Assembly (NCBI RefSeq): GCF_000759025.1 | Contig: NZ_JPOS01000080.1 | Coordinates: forward strand, 1-61,742 | DNA from: Phaeodactylibacter xiamenensis | Lineage (GTDB): Bacteria; Bacteroidota; Bacteroidia; Chitinophagales; Saprospiraceae | Reading direction: 5' to 3' | DNA length: 61,742 bases | Shown: positions 50,317-58,305 of the stretch, in pieces | Layout: every line of letters begins with the position of its first letter | Position numbering within the stretch: position 1 is the first letter of the stretch | The notes under the pieces: model-generated | The model's database searches: none | Seen by the model: the letters and a program-made list of their open reading frames with translations, nothing else | What the model was told of the DNA's origin: nothing | Position numbers and translations under genes: made by a program

Positions 50317-50832
50317 CGAAGCGCAGCGGAGGCCCGTATGGGCGATCCCGGTTCAAGACTTACTAAGGTTCGCCTTTGGGGCTCACCAAGAAAGTCTAAG
50401 ACCGGGACTAAATCGGCGCTGTTTCGTCCATGGGGTAGCCGATTTAGCTAAAATTGTATTTTCTTTCTTGATTCAGCTGGAGCGCATTTAAGGGACTGCA
50501 TAGGCAGCGGAAGTCCCGGTCTTAGCGTAGTAGCTGAAGTGTAACGAAGCGTCACGCAGCTTCACCGGGAAGAGCGCATCCAGAATAGATAGGATCCCGG
50601 TTAAGACTTACTAAGGTTCGCTTTTAGAGCTCACCAAGTAAGTCTAAGACCGGGACTAAATCGGCGCTATGCCTGTACTAGTTCTGCCGATTTAGCTTTT
50701 ATGAGCTGCTTTTGTTGCACTGGAGCACCTCGTGCTGCAATAGCGTGGAGTGCTCCAGTCCCGGTCTAGCGGAGTAGCTGAACAGTGTGAAGCGCCTGTA
50801 GGGCCCGTATGGGTTACGTAGCTTTGCCGGGA
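50317..50832 (+). ncRNA. array-embedded structured unit U3 (core copies 4 and 5)
   Basis: Core copy 4 (hairpin A 50347-50406, hairpin B 50408-50447) with a beta tail, a repeat fragment 50571-50594, then core copy 5 (hairpin A 50596-50654, hairpin B 50656-50695) with a gamma tail. In the gamma tail GGAGCAC/GTGCTCC pairs locally, and AGTCCCGGTCTAG (50757-50769) is complementary to CTAAGACCGGGACT (50644-50657) with one bulged A. It ends CCGGG fused directly to ATCCAGAATAG, a repeat missing its first ~12 nt (50833-50856). Confidence 0.65.
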
Positions 50833-51062
50833 TCCAGAATAGATAGGACTGCGACTCAGCGGCAGTAATAAGGCAATGTTTCCTACATGTCAGAGCGAGC
50901 ATCCAGAATAGATAGGACTGCGACTTTACTCGCAACATGGATGGGGCGCAAAACCGCCAGTCAGAGCGAGCATCCAGAATAGGTAGGACTGCGACCATGG
51001 TAATACAGTGAATGTGGTAATGAAATATCGTCAGAGCGAGTATCCAGAATAGATAGGACTGC

Positions 51063-51600
51063 CGAAGCGTAGCTAAGGCCCGTATGGGCGATCCCGGTTA
51101 AGATGTACTATCTGGTTCCAGGCTACTTCAAGTACATCTAAGACCGGGACTAAATCGGCGCTATTCCTGTCCTTGGTCTGCCGATTTAGCTTGATTGCGA
51201 AATTACATTTTGTGTATGCAGCTCTGGAGGCTCCGCATTGGAAGAGGGGAGATCTGGTATGCCCCATATGGGTACGGAGCTTAACCTGGAAAGCGTAGGG
51301 CCATGTAAAGCGCCTGCCTGATACCGTATGGGCGTAGCGGCATCCCTTTGCATAATACACATTCCGCACCTACGGCGCGGGGAAGCTGCGGCTTTACTGT
51401 GTTACCTACCTATAGCCCCTAACGGGGCTTACATCGATTGACTGCTACTTGCATTGGGCACGATGACCGCACTAGATTCAGCTGCAGTGCGTTAGATTGA
51501 GCTATGTCGGCAATGCCCCGCTAGGGGCAAAATGTCGGTAACCACAAGACAACGCTCTGCCACCGCGCCGTAGGTGCGGAAGGTGAGCTGCGGCCCTGCA
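51063..51600 (+). ncRNA. terminal structured unit U4 and array 1 trailer (core copy 6)
   Basis: Hairpin A 51093-51148, hairpin B 51150-51189, then a different (delta) tail and a long structured trailer. From about 51330 the trailer is shared almost word for word with the end of array 2 (61600-61742). It holds CCGCACCTACGGCGCGG (51364-51380), exactly complementary to CCGCGCCGTAGGTGCGG (51564-51580), and two small internal hairpins: AGCCCC-TAAC-GGGGCT and GCCCC-GCTA-GGGGC. No protein is encoded. It may be a terminator, a 3' processing signal or a stand-alone RNA. Confidence 0.55.
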
Positions 51601-51623
51601 TGGAAAACGCACACCACAAAAAA

Positions 51624-51652
51624 CCACCGGAGCACACAAGAAGCTCCGGTGG
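51624..51652 (-). terminator. Rho-independent terminator of the SPOR gene
   Basis: Read on the minus strand: CCACCGGAGC, a 9-nt loop, GCTCCGGTGG, then a run of six T. The perfect 10-bp stem lies 38 nt after the stop of the minus-strand gene at 51690. Confidence 0.9.
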
Positions 51653-51689
51653 CCAACTCAAAGGAAAGGCAAAAACAGGCAACTCTTTA

Positions 51690-52382
51690 TCAACTCTGGT
51701 AGAGGCGTATTTCATCCAAGGTGCGGGGGAAGGCTTTTAGGCGCTGAGCTTTCTTGAACTCAATGGCAGCACGGCGGCTGCGGAAGGGGCCGATCAGCAC
51801 TTTGTAGGGGACCGCATCGTAAGTGTGGTGACCTACCCATACCGGGCGGCGGTAGTGTGGTGCGACCCGGTGCTGCATTGCCCAGGCGGATTCATAGTTC
51901 CTGAAGGCGCTGAGCTGTAGGTACACGGGTGTCTCAATCGGTACAGGTGGTGGCTGCGGGTTAAAGTAGGGCTGCGGCTTGGGTACGGCAACGGCAGCTT
52001 TCTCGGGTTCACGGAGCTCAGGAGCTGCTGCGGGGGCTTCCGGGGCAGGCTCTATAACTGGCTGCTTTGGCGTTGGCGGGGTTTGAGCAGGGGCGGGTAA
52101 AGGAGCCAATTCCTGCGCTGCTTTACCGGGGGCTTCCGCGGTCATTGGGACTACCCTGACGTAGGCGTAGTTAAAGGCCAGTAAGGTAGCTGCAATGATG
52201 CCTACGCCAACGATCATTGTGATGCGTGTCTGCATGGCAAAGGCTTTTTGCGAAAGCCTCACCTTCAGGGGCATTAGCCGCAGTACCAGGCTCATAATCA
52301 GGTGGCGGGTGCGGCGGGCTATCCAATAGCCAATCAGTAAAGGGAGTACAACCCTTATCAGGATAGAGTAGGACATAAACAT
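51690..52382 (-). CDS. SPOR-domain membrane protein 1
   Basis: 230 residues. It has an N-terminal hydrophobic segment (ILIRVVLPLLIGYWIA), a second TM helix at about 53-75 (IVGVGIIAATLLAFNYAYV), and a Pro/Ala-rich linker (about 80-150). The C-terminal SPOR domain (VYLQLSAFRNYESAWAMQ...YKVLIGPFRSRRAAIEF) binds denuded peptidoglycan glycans at division sites. It is transcribed toward the array 1 trailer and ends in its own terminator. It is probably an unrelated housekeeping gene between the two CRISPR halves. Confidence 0.8.
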   Translation of the reverse strand: MFMSYSILIRVVLPLLIGYWIARRTRHLIMSLVLRLMPLKVRLSQKAFAMQTRITMIVGVGIIAATLLAFNYAYVRVVPMTAEAPGKAAQELAPLPAPAQTPPTPKQPVIEPAPEAPAAAPELREPEKAAVAVPKPQPYFNPQPPPVPIETPVYLQLSAFRNYESAWAMQHRVAPHYRRPVWVGHHTYDAVPYKVLIGPFRSRRAAIEFKKAQRLKAFPRTLDEIRLYQS

Positions 52383-52439
52383 AGGTTTAGAAAGCAGTTT
52401 CAGAATTCGTTTTGCCTATGCTTGCCTTGCCTTTCATTG

Positions 52440-52979
52440 TCAATTGAAATAGACGACTCTGGCTTTTAAGCCGTTACGGGCCATATGGGCTTCCGCTGCT
52501 TCCGGCCCGCGGAAAGGGCCAATGACGAGGTGATAGGTGGTGCCTGAAGACTGGCCTCTGACCAATTCCAGGTTTTGTTGGTGTATGACGGATAGCCTCC
52601 GCTGTGCATCATTGGCGCTTTCCCAGGTCGGGTACCGCCCGATTTCCAGGTAACAAGTGCGCAAAGTGGTCGTGGCGGATTTTACTGGTGTAGTGCCCAT
52701 ATTGCCATACCTGGCGGGAGCCGCAGGGGCCGTTGGGGCGGCAGGGTCACGGTCTGCAAAGAAGAGTATGAGTGCAAACAGGCTAACCACAATGAGTACA
52801 AACAGGAAAATGCCGCTGCCGTACGGCCGCTCTCTGTATCCATGATAAGGTATTGGTGGCGGATGATAATACCGGTTGTGGTAATAATCGTCGTAGTGCC
52901 GTTGGTTACTCCCTGTGAGCAGTGCACCAATCACGGCGCCTATGATAAGGATGATCAGGATTAAGCTTATGTTTTCCAT
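52440..52979 (-). CDS. SPOR-domain membrane protein 2
   Basis: 179 residues. TM1 (ISLILIILIIGAVIGALL), a Tyr/His/Pro-rich loop (NRYYHPPPIPYHGYRERP), TM2 (GIFLFVLIVVSLFALILFF), a Pro/Ala linker, and a C-terminal SPOR domain (CYLEIGRYPTWESANDAQR...YHLVIGPFRGPEAAEAHM). It lies 57 bp upstream of the other SPOR gene on the same strand, so it is likely an operon. The two SPOR domains are paralogous. Confidence 0.8.
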   Translation of the reverse strand: MENISLILIILIIGAVIGALLTGSNQRHYDDYYHNRYYHPPPIPYHGYRERPYGSGIFLFVLIVVSLFALILFFADRDPAAPTAPAAPARYGNMGTTPVKSATTTLRTCYLEIGRYPTWESANDAQRRLSVIHQQNLELVRGQSSGTTYHLVIGPFRGPEAAEAHMARNGLKARVVYFN

Positions 52980-53188
52980 AGGTGCTTTAGTTTGTTTCCA
53001 GGATTCGCATTAAACACGGAGCTGAAGGGCTTTTTATTCCAATACTGCTCAAGCAAACAATGTCTGCCTTAGGAAAACCCTTATTTCGCAGGGCATCTGG
53101 AAACAGGAATAGGAAAAATTAAAAAAAGTAGCCTCCTGATGTAAGAAAAGGAAACCCCGCTCCGTGATACAGCACAAAAGGGGAGTCA

Positions 53189-53533
53189 ATGAATCACATT
53201 TTATCACTTCTTGAAGGTATGAAAAAATACAAGGAACACCGGGAGGCCGAAGAGGAGCCTCCTTCCCAATCGGGACATGAACGATTAACAGAAAAACTGG
53301 TAGAGCTCAACATGAAGGCACTGGACGACAACTGGAACCTACTCTACCTGGTTGCAGTAAAAAACATAAAAGGTAAAACCAATTCAAATTCAGAGCTGCC
53401 ACAGTTTATTACCCAAAGAAGTTTCTCGATAACGCTGCAATTTGCTGATCAGCTCCGTCATAATCCTATCTCTAACCCAACTCTGAACAATATCATGAAC
53501 GCACTAAATACATTCATCAACCAATATCACTAA
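53189..53533 (+). CDS. small helical protein, unknown
   Basis: 114 residues, with a charged N-terminus (MKKYKEHREAEEEPPSQ), no membrane segment and no recognised domain. ATG start in the 210-bp gap after the divergent SPOR gene. It lies 20 bp before the next small gene, so it is likely co-transcribed with it and perhaps with the sigma factor. Confidence 0.5.
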   Translation: MNHILSLLEGMKKYKEHREAEEEPPSQSGHERLTEKLVELNMKALDDNWNLLYLVAVKNIKGKTNSNSELPQFITQRSFSITLQFADQLRHNPISNPTLNNIMNALNTFINQYH

Positions 53534-53553
53534 ACGTTTTCTATTTACTAATT

Positions 53554-53994
53554 ATGAAAACACAAGAAAACATGACTGCAATTTTGGCAAACAGGCCCCC
53601 GGGCAAAGACCATGCCGTAGACAGTAGCGTGCTAAGCAATGCACTGAATACATTGGCCCCGGGTGCAGTCCGGAAAGCTCCCGATTTGATCGGGCACATC
53701 AAAGCTTACATTTTTAATCCTCATCATATCTCTTCCGATTCCTTAAGGCGAAAGATCAGGCAGGTGGCCCGCCTGCATAAATCACTGGGCCTTACCCAAA
53801 CGGCCATTGAAGCCCTCCTCGATACCCTTGAGGGGATGAAAATCATCGTGGAAGAGCAGCAGTTGCAGTCCCTGCATGATATAGACGCTTTCATGAACGC
53901 TAAAAAAAAGTACTTCAAAAAAAGCCTGGATACCATGGGAGAGACAGGAGACAGCCCGGAGCATTCCGGCCCGGTGGAAGGGAGCAGGCCCTGA
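53554..53994 (+). CDS. small helical protein, possible paralogue of 54878
   Basis: 146 residues. The core HIKAYIFNPHHISSDSLRR and GMKIIVEE resemble RIRAYLFEQPQLKDTGLQR and NWVIVEE in the protein at 54878, with similar spacing. No known family. Together with that gene it flanks the sigma factor, which hints at a small regulatory cassette (for example sigma/anti-sigma partners). The similarity is weak. Confidence 0.5.
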   Translation: MKTQENMTAILANRPPGKDHAVDSSVLSNALNTLAPGAVRKAPDLIGHIKAYIFNPHHISSDSLRRKIRQVARLHKSLGLTQTAIEALLDTLEGMKIIVEEQQLQSLHDIDAFMNAKKKYFKKSLDTMGETGDSPEHSGPVEGSRP

Positions 53995-54206
53995 CTTTTT
54001 TCACAGTGTTGAAATAAACCGGCCATCTGCTCCGTATTATGATTGTAGAGAGACAAAACGATAGCCACTAAGCCTCTGCGTCGATTGGAAAGTGCAGAAC
54101 GACAGGCTTAAAAACAAACTGTAACCTGCTCCAAAAGTGGAGCTGAAAAGCATATATGGTGCCTTTAGTACCTCCTCATCATTATTAACTTTTCAATCCA
54201 GTTGTT

Positions 54207-54824
54207 ATGTCCTCAGATTTCCAATCTTCGTGGAGTCCAGATGACCAGGAGTTTGTACGCCAGGTCTGGCAGGTTTACTTTGAGCCGCTTTATCTTTCAG
54301 CCGTTAAGTTGTGCAGCGGCAATAGGGTAAGCCCGGATGATCTGGTCATGGACTTGTTTTACAAAATTGCAAAAAAGCCAGACTTGTTCCGGAACAACCT
54401 GGAACAAAGAGGAGCGGGGTACCTGTTTTCGGCACTTAAAAACGAATTCCGTGACACTTTGCGCTCGGACAAAAGCCGTCGGCAAAACGAACAGGCCATT
54501 GGCACGCTCCGTACGGGGCAAACTTCATTGTATGCCCATTGTGCTAATATCTGGCAGGAACATATCGAGCATTTTCTTGGCCTGGTGCTGAAAGGGCGGG
54601 AACTTGATATCATGGTCTGGTTTTCCCGTGGGTTTAAGTACAGGGAGATCGCTGAGAAGCTGGGTATGAACATCAATACAGTGGGGGTGTCCATAAAGCG
54701 GTCCAGGGAGAAATTAATCAAAGCCCTGGGGGATGCGGGGATGGACCGGTTCAAAAACATTGATATCAAGAAGTGGCGGCGCAAGCGGCCCCGCGATCCC
54801 GAACTTTTTGACGAAGAGGAATAA
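54207..54824 (+). CDS. ECF-type RNA polymerase sigma factor
   Basis: 205 residues. Region 2-like segment: YFEPLYLSAVKLCSG, then SPDDLVMDLFYKIAKKP, with LFSALKNEFRDTLR. Region 4 helix-turn-helix: FSRGFKYREIAEKLGMNINT, then VSIKRSREKL (about 140-172). A ~30-residue basic/acidic C-terminal tail (KKWRRKRPRD) is unusual. It directs RNA polymerase to a specific promoter set; the targets are unknown. It lies 500 bp upstream of the RT-cas1 operon on the same strand. Confidence 0.75.
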   Translation: MSSDFQSSWSPDDQEFVRQVWQVYFEPLYLSAVKLCSGNRVSPDDLVMDLFYKIAKKPDLFRNNLEQRGAGYLFSALKNEFRDTLRSDKSRRQNEQAIGTLRTGQTSLYAHCANIWQEHIEHFLGLVLKGRELDIMVWFSRGFKYREIAEKLGMNINTVGVSIKRSREKLIKALGDAGMDRFKNIDIKKWRRKRPRDPELFDEEE

Positions 54825-54877
54825 GCGCACCTCTAGACGCATTGGTTTGGTCATTTTTCCCTCAAAGTAATCCTATC

Positions 54878-55261
54878 ATGACAAATATAAAAGCAAGCAA
54901 AATCAACCCGGGAGTAGCCAAAACACTCTTTACCCTATTTCGCGATAACCCGCATTGCGATATTGCAGAAGTCCCTCTGCTTCGGCAGTTGCTTGTGGCT
55001 CATGCCCCGGAGTTGCTGCGGCACACCAACGAAGCGCAGTTGCTGCGCAACCGGATCAGAGCCTATCTTTTTGAGCAGCCTCAGCTTAAAGATACCGGCC
55101 TTCAAAGAGCAGTGCCCGAGGATCTTTTCGACGGGCTATACGTCCTTAAGAAAATGCTGCGCGATTTCAACTGGGTAATCGTTGAGGAAAGCATGAGGCA
55201 AAAAAAGATGGTATTTGGCCTGTGGCTGGATAACATCCTAAAAGAAGAAGAGGAAGAATAA
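54878..55261 (+). CDS. small acidic-tailed helical protein
   Basis: 127 residues from the ATG at 54878; an in-frame TTG at 54842 gives a longer, less plausible start. It is helical with an acidic C-terminus (LKEEEEE). It may be related to the protein at 53554. It is the gene directly upstream of the RT, separated only by 55 bp containing an inverted repeat. It could regulate or associate with the RT-Cas1 module, but no domain is recognised. Confidence 0.5.
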   Translation: MTNIKASKINPGVAKTLFTLFRDNPHCDIAEVPLLRQLLVAHAPELLRHTNEAQLLRNRIRAYLFEQPQLKDTGLQRAVPEDLFDGLYVLKKMLRDFNWVIVEESMRQKKMVFGLWLDNILKEEEEE

Positions 55262-55282
55262 CCAAAGGGCCCCGGCAAAACA

Positions 55283-55316
55283 GGCTGTAAATCTTACAAA
55301 ACCAAACTTTACAGCC
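55283..55316 (+). promoter_or_regulatory. inverted repeat abutting the RT start codon
   Basis: GGCTGTAAA (55283-55291) and TTTACAGCC (55308-55316) are perfect 9-bp complements with a 16-nt loop; the RT ATG follows immediately at 55317. As DNA it could be an operator; as mRNA, a hairpin controlling initiation or a protein-binding site for autoregulation. Confidence 0.6.
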
Positions 55317-56360
55317 ATGGATAAACGTACCCGGCAGCGGCACCTGCAGCTCAAAACGCAGTTCTGCAGCCTGCGCTCTGTAACGGAGTTCAGTATGCTC
55401 GTGAAAACGGAAAAACGCAAGCTGCAACTGCTTGCCGCCCAGCCTGCTTACAACACCTTCACCGTACCCAAAAAGGACGGCGGGGAACGCCTCATTGAAG
55501 CGCCTGCTCCTGCACTCAAGAAAGCACAGGGCTCCATCAACCGCTTCCTGCAGAGCATTTACTACCTGGAAAAGACCACTGCCGCTCATGGTTTCGTGGT
55601 AGGCGTACGCAATGATGATGACCGGCGTAACATTCTTACAAACGCCAAGAAGCACCTCAACAAAACTTACCTGCTCAACATCGACCTGCAGGACTTCTTC
55701 CATACGGTAACCAGGGATGAGGTTTTGGACGTCTTTATGAAGCCGCCCTTCAACTTCAAGCGGCAATTGCCGGACCTGCTGGCGGATTTGCTCACCTACA
55801 GCGGCCGCCTCCCGATGGGTGCACCGACATCACCGGTATTGTCCAATTTTGCCTGCCGTGAAATGGACCGCCGCCTTACAGCCATGGCAGAGGATATGCT
55901 CTGGGCATACACCCGCTATGCTGATGATATGAGCTTTTCCTCCAACCGGAACATTGATGAAGAAACCGTCAATACCGTCATCCGAATCATCCGTGAAGAA
56001 GGCTTTGTGCCCAATAAGCGGAAAATCAAAGTCTATGGCCCCAAAGACCAGAAAGTGGTCACCGGGCTGCTCATATCTGACAAGGTCAGTTTGGAGGACA
56101 ACTACCTGGCACAACTCGAAACGGACATCCGACAACTCGGTGACGTGCTGCTGGCGCAAAACGAGCAGGGCCAACTGGCTACTCGCTGGGTGGAACAGCT
56201 CAAGCAACAGGTGCGCGGCAGGCTAAGCTTTGCCGGCTTTGTCCTGGGGCGCCGCCATGAGCGCTACAATCAGCTTAAAGATGCCTACTACAATGCCGTC
56301 AACCCGCCTCAGGAAGAGTTTGGTGCGATCAGCTGGCGGGGATTTCCTTACAATTTTTAA
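55317..56360 (+). CDS. free-standing retron-like reverse transcriptase of the CRISPR adaptation operon
   Basis: 347 residues, an RT domain only. Motifs in order: RT1-like RLIEAPAPALKKAQ (58-71), AHGFVVG (90-96), NAKKH (109-113), LNIDLQDFFHTV (120-131), LPMGAPTSPVLSN (165-177), catalytic YADD (201-204), VTG (248-250). NAxxH and VTG are hallmarks of retron-type RTs; group II intron-like CRISPR RTs lack them and are often fused to Cas1. There is no X/maturase, Cas6 or Cas1 fusion. The cas1 gene starts 11 nt later. Expected role: making cDNA, either from RNA spacer precursors or from a dedicated structured RNA. Confidence 0.85.
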   Translation: MDKRTRQRHLQLKTQFCSLRSVTEFSMLVKTEKRKLQLLAAQPAYNTFTVPKKDGGERLIEAPAPALKKAQGSINRFLQSIYYLEKTTAAHGFVVGVRNDDDRRNILTNAKKHLNKTYLLNIDLQDFFHTVTRDEVLDVFMKPPFNFKRQLPDLLADLLTYSGRLPMGAPTSPVLSNFACREMDRRLTAMAEDMLWAYTRYADDMSFSSNRNIDEETVNTVIRIIREEGFVPNKRKIKVYGPKDQKVVTGLLISDKVSLEDNYLAQLETDIRQLGDVLLAQNEQGQLATRWVEQLKQQVRGRLSFAGFVLGRRHERYNQLKDAYYNAVNPPQEEFGAISWRGFPYNF

Positions 56361-56371
56361 TACCTCCAATC

Positions 56372-57349
56372 ATGCAATTAGTTCTCGATACGCCCGGTAC
56401 GATAGTGACGCACAAGGATGGCGCTTTCCGCATACAGGGCAAAAAAGGCGGGCGTACCTTTGGCCCGGGCAAGCTGGACAGCATCGCCATTACGGCAAAC
56501 GTCCAGTTGTCGGCGGGTGCCATTCAGCTGGCCATCCGGAACGGGATACCCATCTTGTTCTTCGACTACATCGGCAAAGCACAGGCACGGCTCTGGAGCC
56601 CTTACTTCGAGTCCATCGCCACCCTGCGCCGTCAACAGGTGCACTTTGCAGAGTCGACAGAAGCCACGCAGTGGATGATTGACTTGTTCCTGCTGAAAAC
56701 GGAGGCTCAGATGGCCCATTTGAAATACCTTAAAGGTCGGAAAGTCGCAACGGGCATTGGAGCAACAGTAGCCAAAATGAAGGTGGAGTCCCGCAATTTT
56801 GAAAACTTTCGCGGGGCCCTGCTCGAAGAAGTGCGGCAGCAGATGATGGGGGTGGAAGGCGGGCTTGCACGCCTGTACTGGCCAGCCGTCAGCAGTGCAT
56901 TGCCCAGGGCGTTCCGCTTCAAAAAGCGTACCCGGCGCCCGGCGAAGGACTACTTTAATGCCGCCATTAACTACGCTTATGGCATGCTCTACAGCGTAGT
57001 GGAAGGTGGGCTTTTTGCTGCCGGGCTCGACCCCCACCTCGGCCTGCTGCATGCAGATGAACACCGGAAACCTACCCTGGCTTTTGATATGATAGAGCCC
57101 TTCCGGCCCTGGGCCGATCAGGTGGTGTCAAGGGCTTGCGTACAGGGGCAAATGCAGCCGGGCTTCTTTGCGAAAAACCAGTACGGGTTCTTCCTGAACA
57201 AACACGGCAAAGCTTTCCTCATCCCCGCATTCAACGACTTTCTGCGGCAACGGGTCACCTACCTGCAGCAGGAAGCTACGGTCAAAAACCATATTTACTT
57301 CCTTGCTGCCCGCCTGGCTCAGCGTATCCGGGCTACGGCAGGGGAGTAG
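56372..57349 (+). CDS. cas1: Cas1 integrase
   Basis: 325 residues. N-terminal beta domain (KDGAFRIQGKKGGRTFGPGK) and C-terminal helical catalytic domain with MMGVEGGLARLYW (E162), LGLLHADEHRKP (H227) and AFDMIEPFRP (D239/E242), the expected metal-binding set. With Cas2 it integrates spacers at the leader-repeat junction. It follows the RT by 11 nt, consistent with an RT-Cas1 complex formed from separate chains. Confidence 0.92.
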   Translation: MQLVLDTPGTIVTHKDGAFRIQGKKGGRTFGPGKLDSIAITANVQLSAGAIQLAIRNGIPILFFDYIGKAQARLWSPYFESIATLRRQQVHFAESTEATQWMIDLFLLKTEAQMAHLKYLKGRKVATGIGATVAKMKVESRNFENFRGALLEEVRQQMMGVEGGLARLYWPAVSSALPRAFRFKKRTRRPAKDYFNAAINYAYGMLYSVVEGGLFAAGLDPHLGLLHADEHRKPTLAFDMIEPFRPWADQVVSRACVQGQMQPGFFAKNQYGFFLNKHGKAFLIPAFNDFLRQRVTYLQQEATVKNHIYFLAARLAQRIRATAGE

Positions 57350-57421
57350 CGAAGGGCCATCCGATGCTTTATAAGGGGGCAACAGCAGGCACCGCTATTT
57401 CTTCATCCAAAATCAAGTCCC

Positions 57422-58291
57422 TTGCTGGCCAAAAAAATTGAAGCTCACCTGCTGAAAAACTATGCTCAAAGCAGCCGCCTGCTGCCGAATGCGGCCTGGG
57501 AGATCGGCGCCCTGCTCAGTGAGCATTCCGCCGCAGAGCTGAAGGAAGTCTCTGAGGAGCTGCAACTGCTCGGGTATGCCTTCCGGATAGCGCAACTGAG
57601 GCAGATGGTCCGTCTATTCCGGGCTTTCCCGCATCAATCAGACCTCAGCCACCGCTTATCGGTTACGCACCATGTAATCATTGCCCGCCTGTCAGACCCG
57701 GCGCGAAGATCGTTCTACCTGCTTGCCGCCGAAGCCGGGCAGTGGAGTACGGCAGCGCTGCGCCGGCAGATTAAAGCCAGGTACTTTGAGCGTTGCAGCA
57801 GCCCCGGCTTACCCGTCAACCCGCACTATGTCCTGGAGTTTGCGGGCGGTGCGGGCATCACTTCGGAGGCACAGCTGGAAGCGAATTTGCTGCACCGTAT
57901 TGAGGCTTTCCTGCTGGAGCTCGGAGCAGGCTTTGCATTTGTGGGGCGGCAAAAGCGGATTACGACGAGCAGTGGGCGCCGGTTTTACGTAGACCTCGTT
58001 TTCTACCATGCCCACCTGAAGTGCTACGTGCTGATTGAGCTAAAAGTGGGTGCCCTGTCTCATCGGGATATCGGGCAGCTCGATTTCTACGTCCGCTATT
58101 TCGATGAGCACTTCCGGCAGTCAGAAGACAAGCCCACGATCGGGCTCCTCCTGGTCAGGCAACAGGATCAAACGCTGCTGCGATACTCCATGCTCCACCA
58201 AAGCGAGCAATTGTGGTCAGCGACCTATCAGCTGCACCTGCCTTCCGAAGCTGAGCTGTCCGCCGTACTGGAATCTTATTTTCAAACCTAA
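57422..58291 (+). CDS. PD-(D/E)XK nuclease of the DUF1016 (YhcG-like) family inside the adaptation operon
   Basis: 289 residues from a TTG start; no good ATG exists before residue 62, so the true start is uncertain. The N-terminal helical DUF1016-N region (NAAWEIGALLSEHS, QLRQMVRLFRAFP) is followed by the nuclease domain: FYVDLVFYH (D of PD), then YVLIELKVG (ExK), then DIGQLDFYVRYFD and KPTIGLLL. All catalytic residues are present. The domain order matches YhcG-like proteins but the N-terminus is short. It lies between cas1 and cas2, a place where Cas4-like trimming nucleases sit in other systems. Inferred role: processing of cDNA or prespacer ends. Confidence 0.8.
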   Translation: MLAKKIEAHLLKNYAQSSRLLPNAAWEIGALLSEHSAAELKEVSEELQLLGYAFRIAQLRQMVRLFRAFPHQSDLSHRLSVTHHVIIARLSDPARRSFYLLAAEAGQWSTAALRRQIKARYFERCSSPGLPVNPHYVLEFAGGAGITSEAQLEANLLHRIEAFLLELGAGFAFVGRQKRITTSSGRRFYVDLVFYHAHLKCYVLIELKVGALSHRDIGQLDFYVRYFDEHFRQSEDKPTIGLLLVRQQDQTLLRYSMLHQSEQLWSATYQLHLPSEAELSAVLESYFQT

Positions 58292-58305
58292 AGACACTTA
58301 AATCA

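Larger units (their letters stand above)
48238..51062 (+). CRISPR. CRISPR array 1 (about 21 spacers, interrupted by structured units)
   Basis: 36-nt repeat: begins GTCAGAGCGAGCATCC, then AGAATA, ends GATAGGACTGCGAC. Repeats start at 48238, 48309, 48379, 48448, 48517, 48585, 48656, 48726, 48793, 48863, 48933 and 49001. After the first structured unit they are at 49298 (partial), 49360, 49427, 49498, 49566 and 49637. They continue at 50150 (partial), 50213, 50284, 50833 (partial), 50889, 50960 and 51030. Spacers are 31-36 nt. A second repeat form (GTCAGAGAGCGCATCC) appears at 49360 and 50284. Leader-distal repeats carry point changes (GCGAT ends at 49533 and 49601, AGGTAGG at 50960, GAGTATCC at 51030), which fixes the orientation. 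Confidence 0.95.

Noticed and set aside
49034-51600. Degenerate group II intron inside the array
   Set aside because: No domain V signature or intron-encoded maturase was found; the RT lacks the maturase region.
54825-55316. A classical retron msr-msd RNA upstream of the RT
   Set aside because: The region is filled by a small coding gene; only a 9-bp inverted repeat precedes the RT. No a1/a2 pair of retron size was found there.
56378-57064. 228-residue minus-strand frame opposite cas1
   Set aside because: It is an antisense shadow of cas1, which has all its catalytic motifs.
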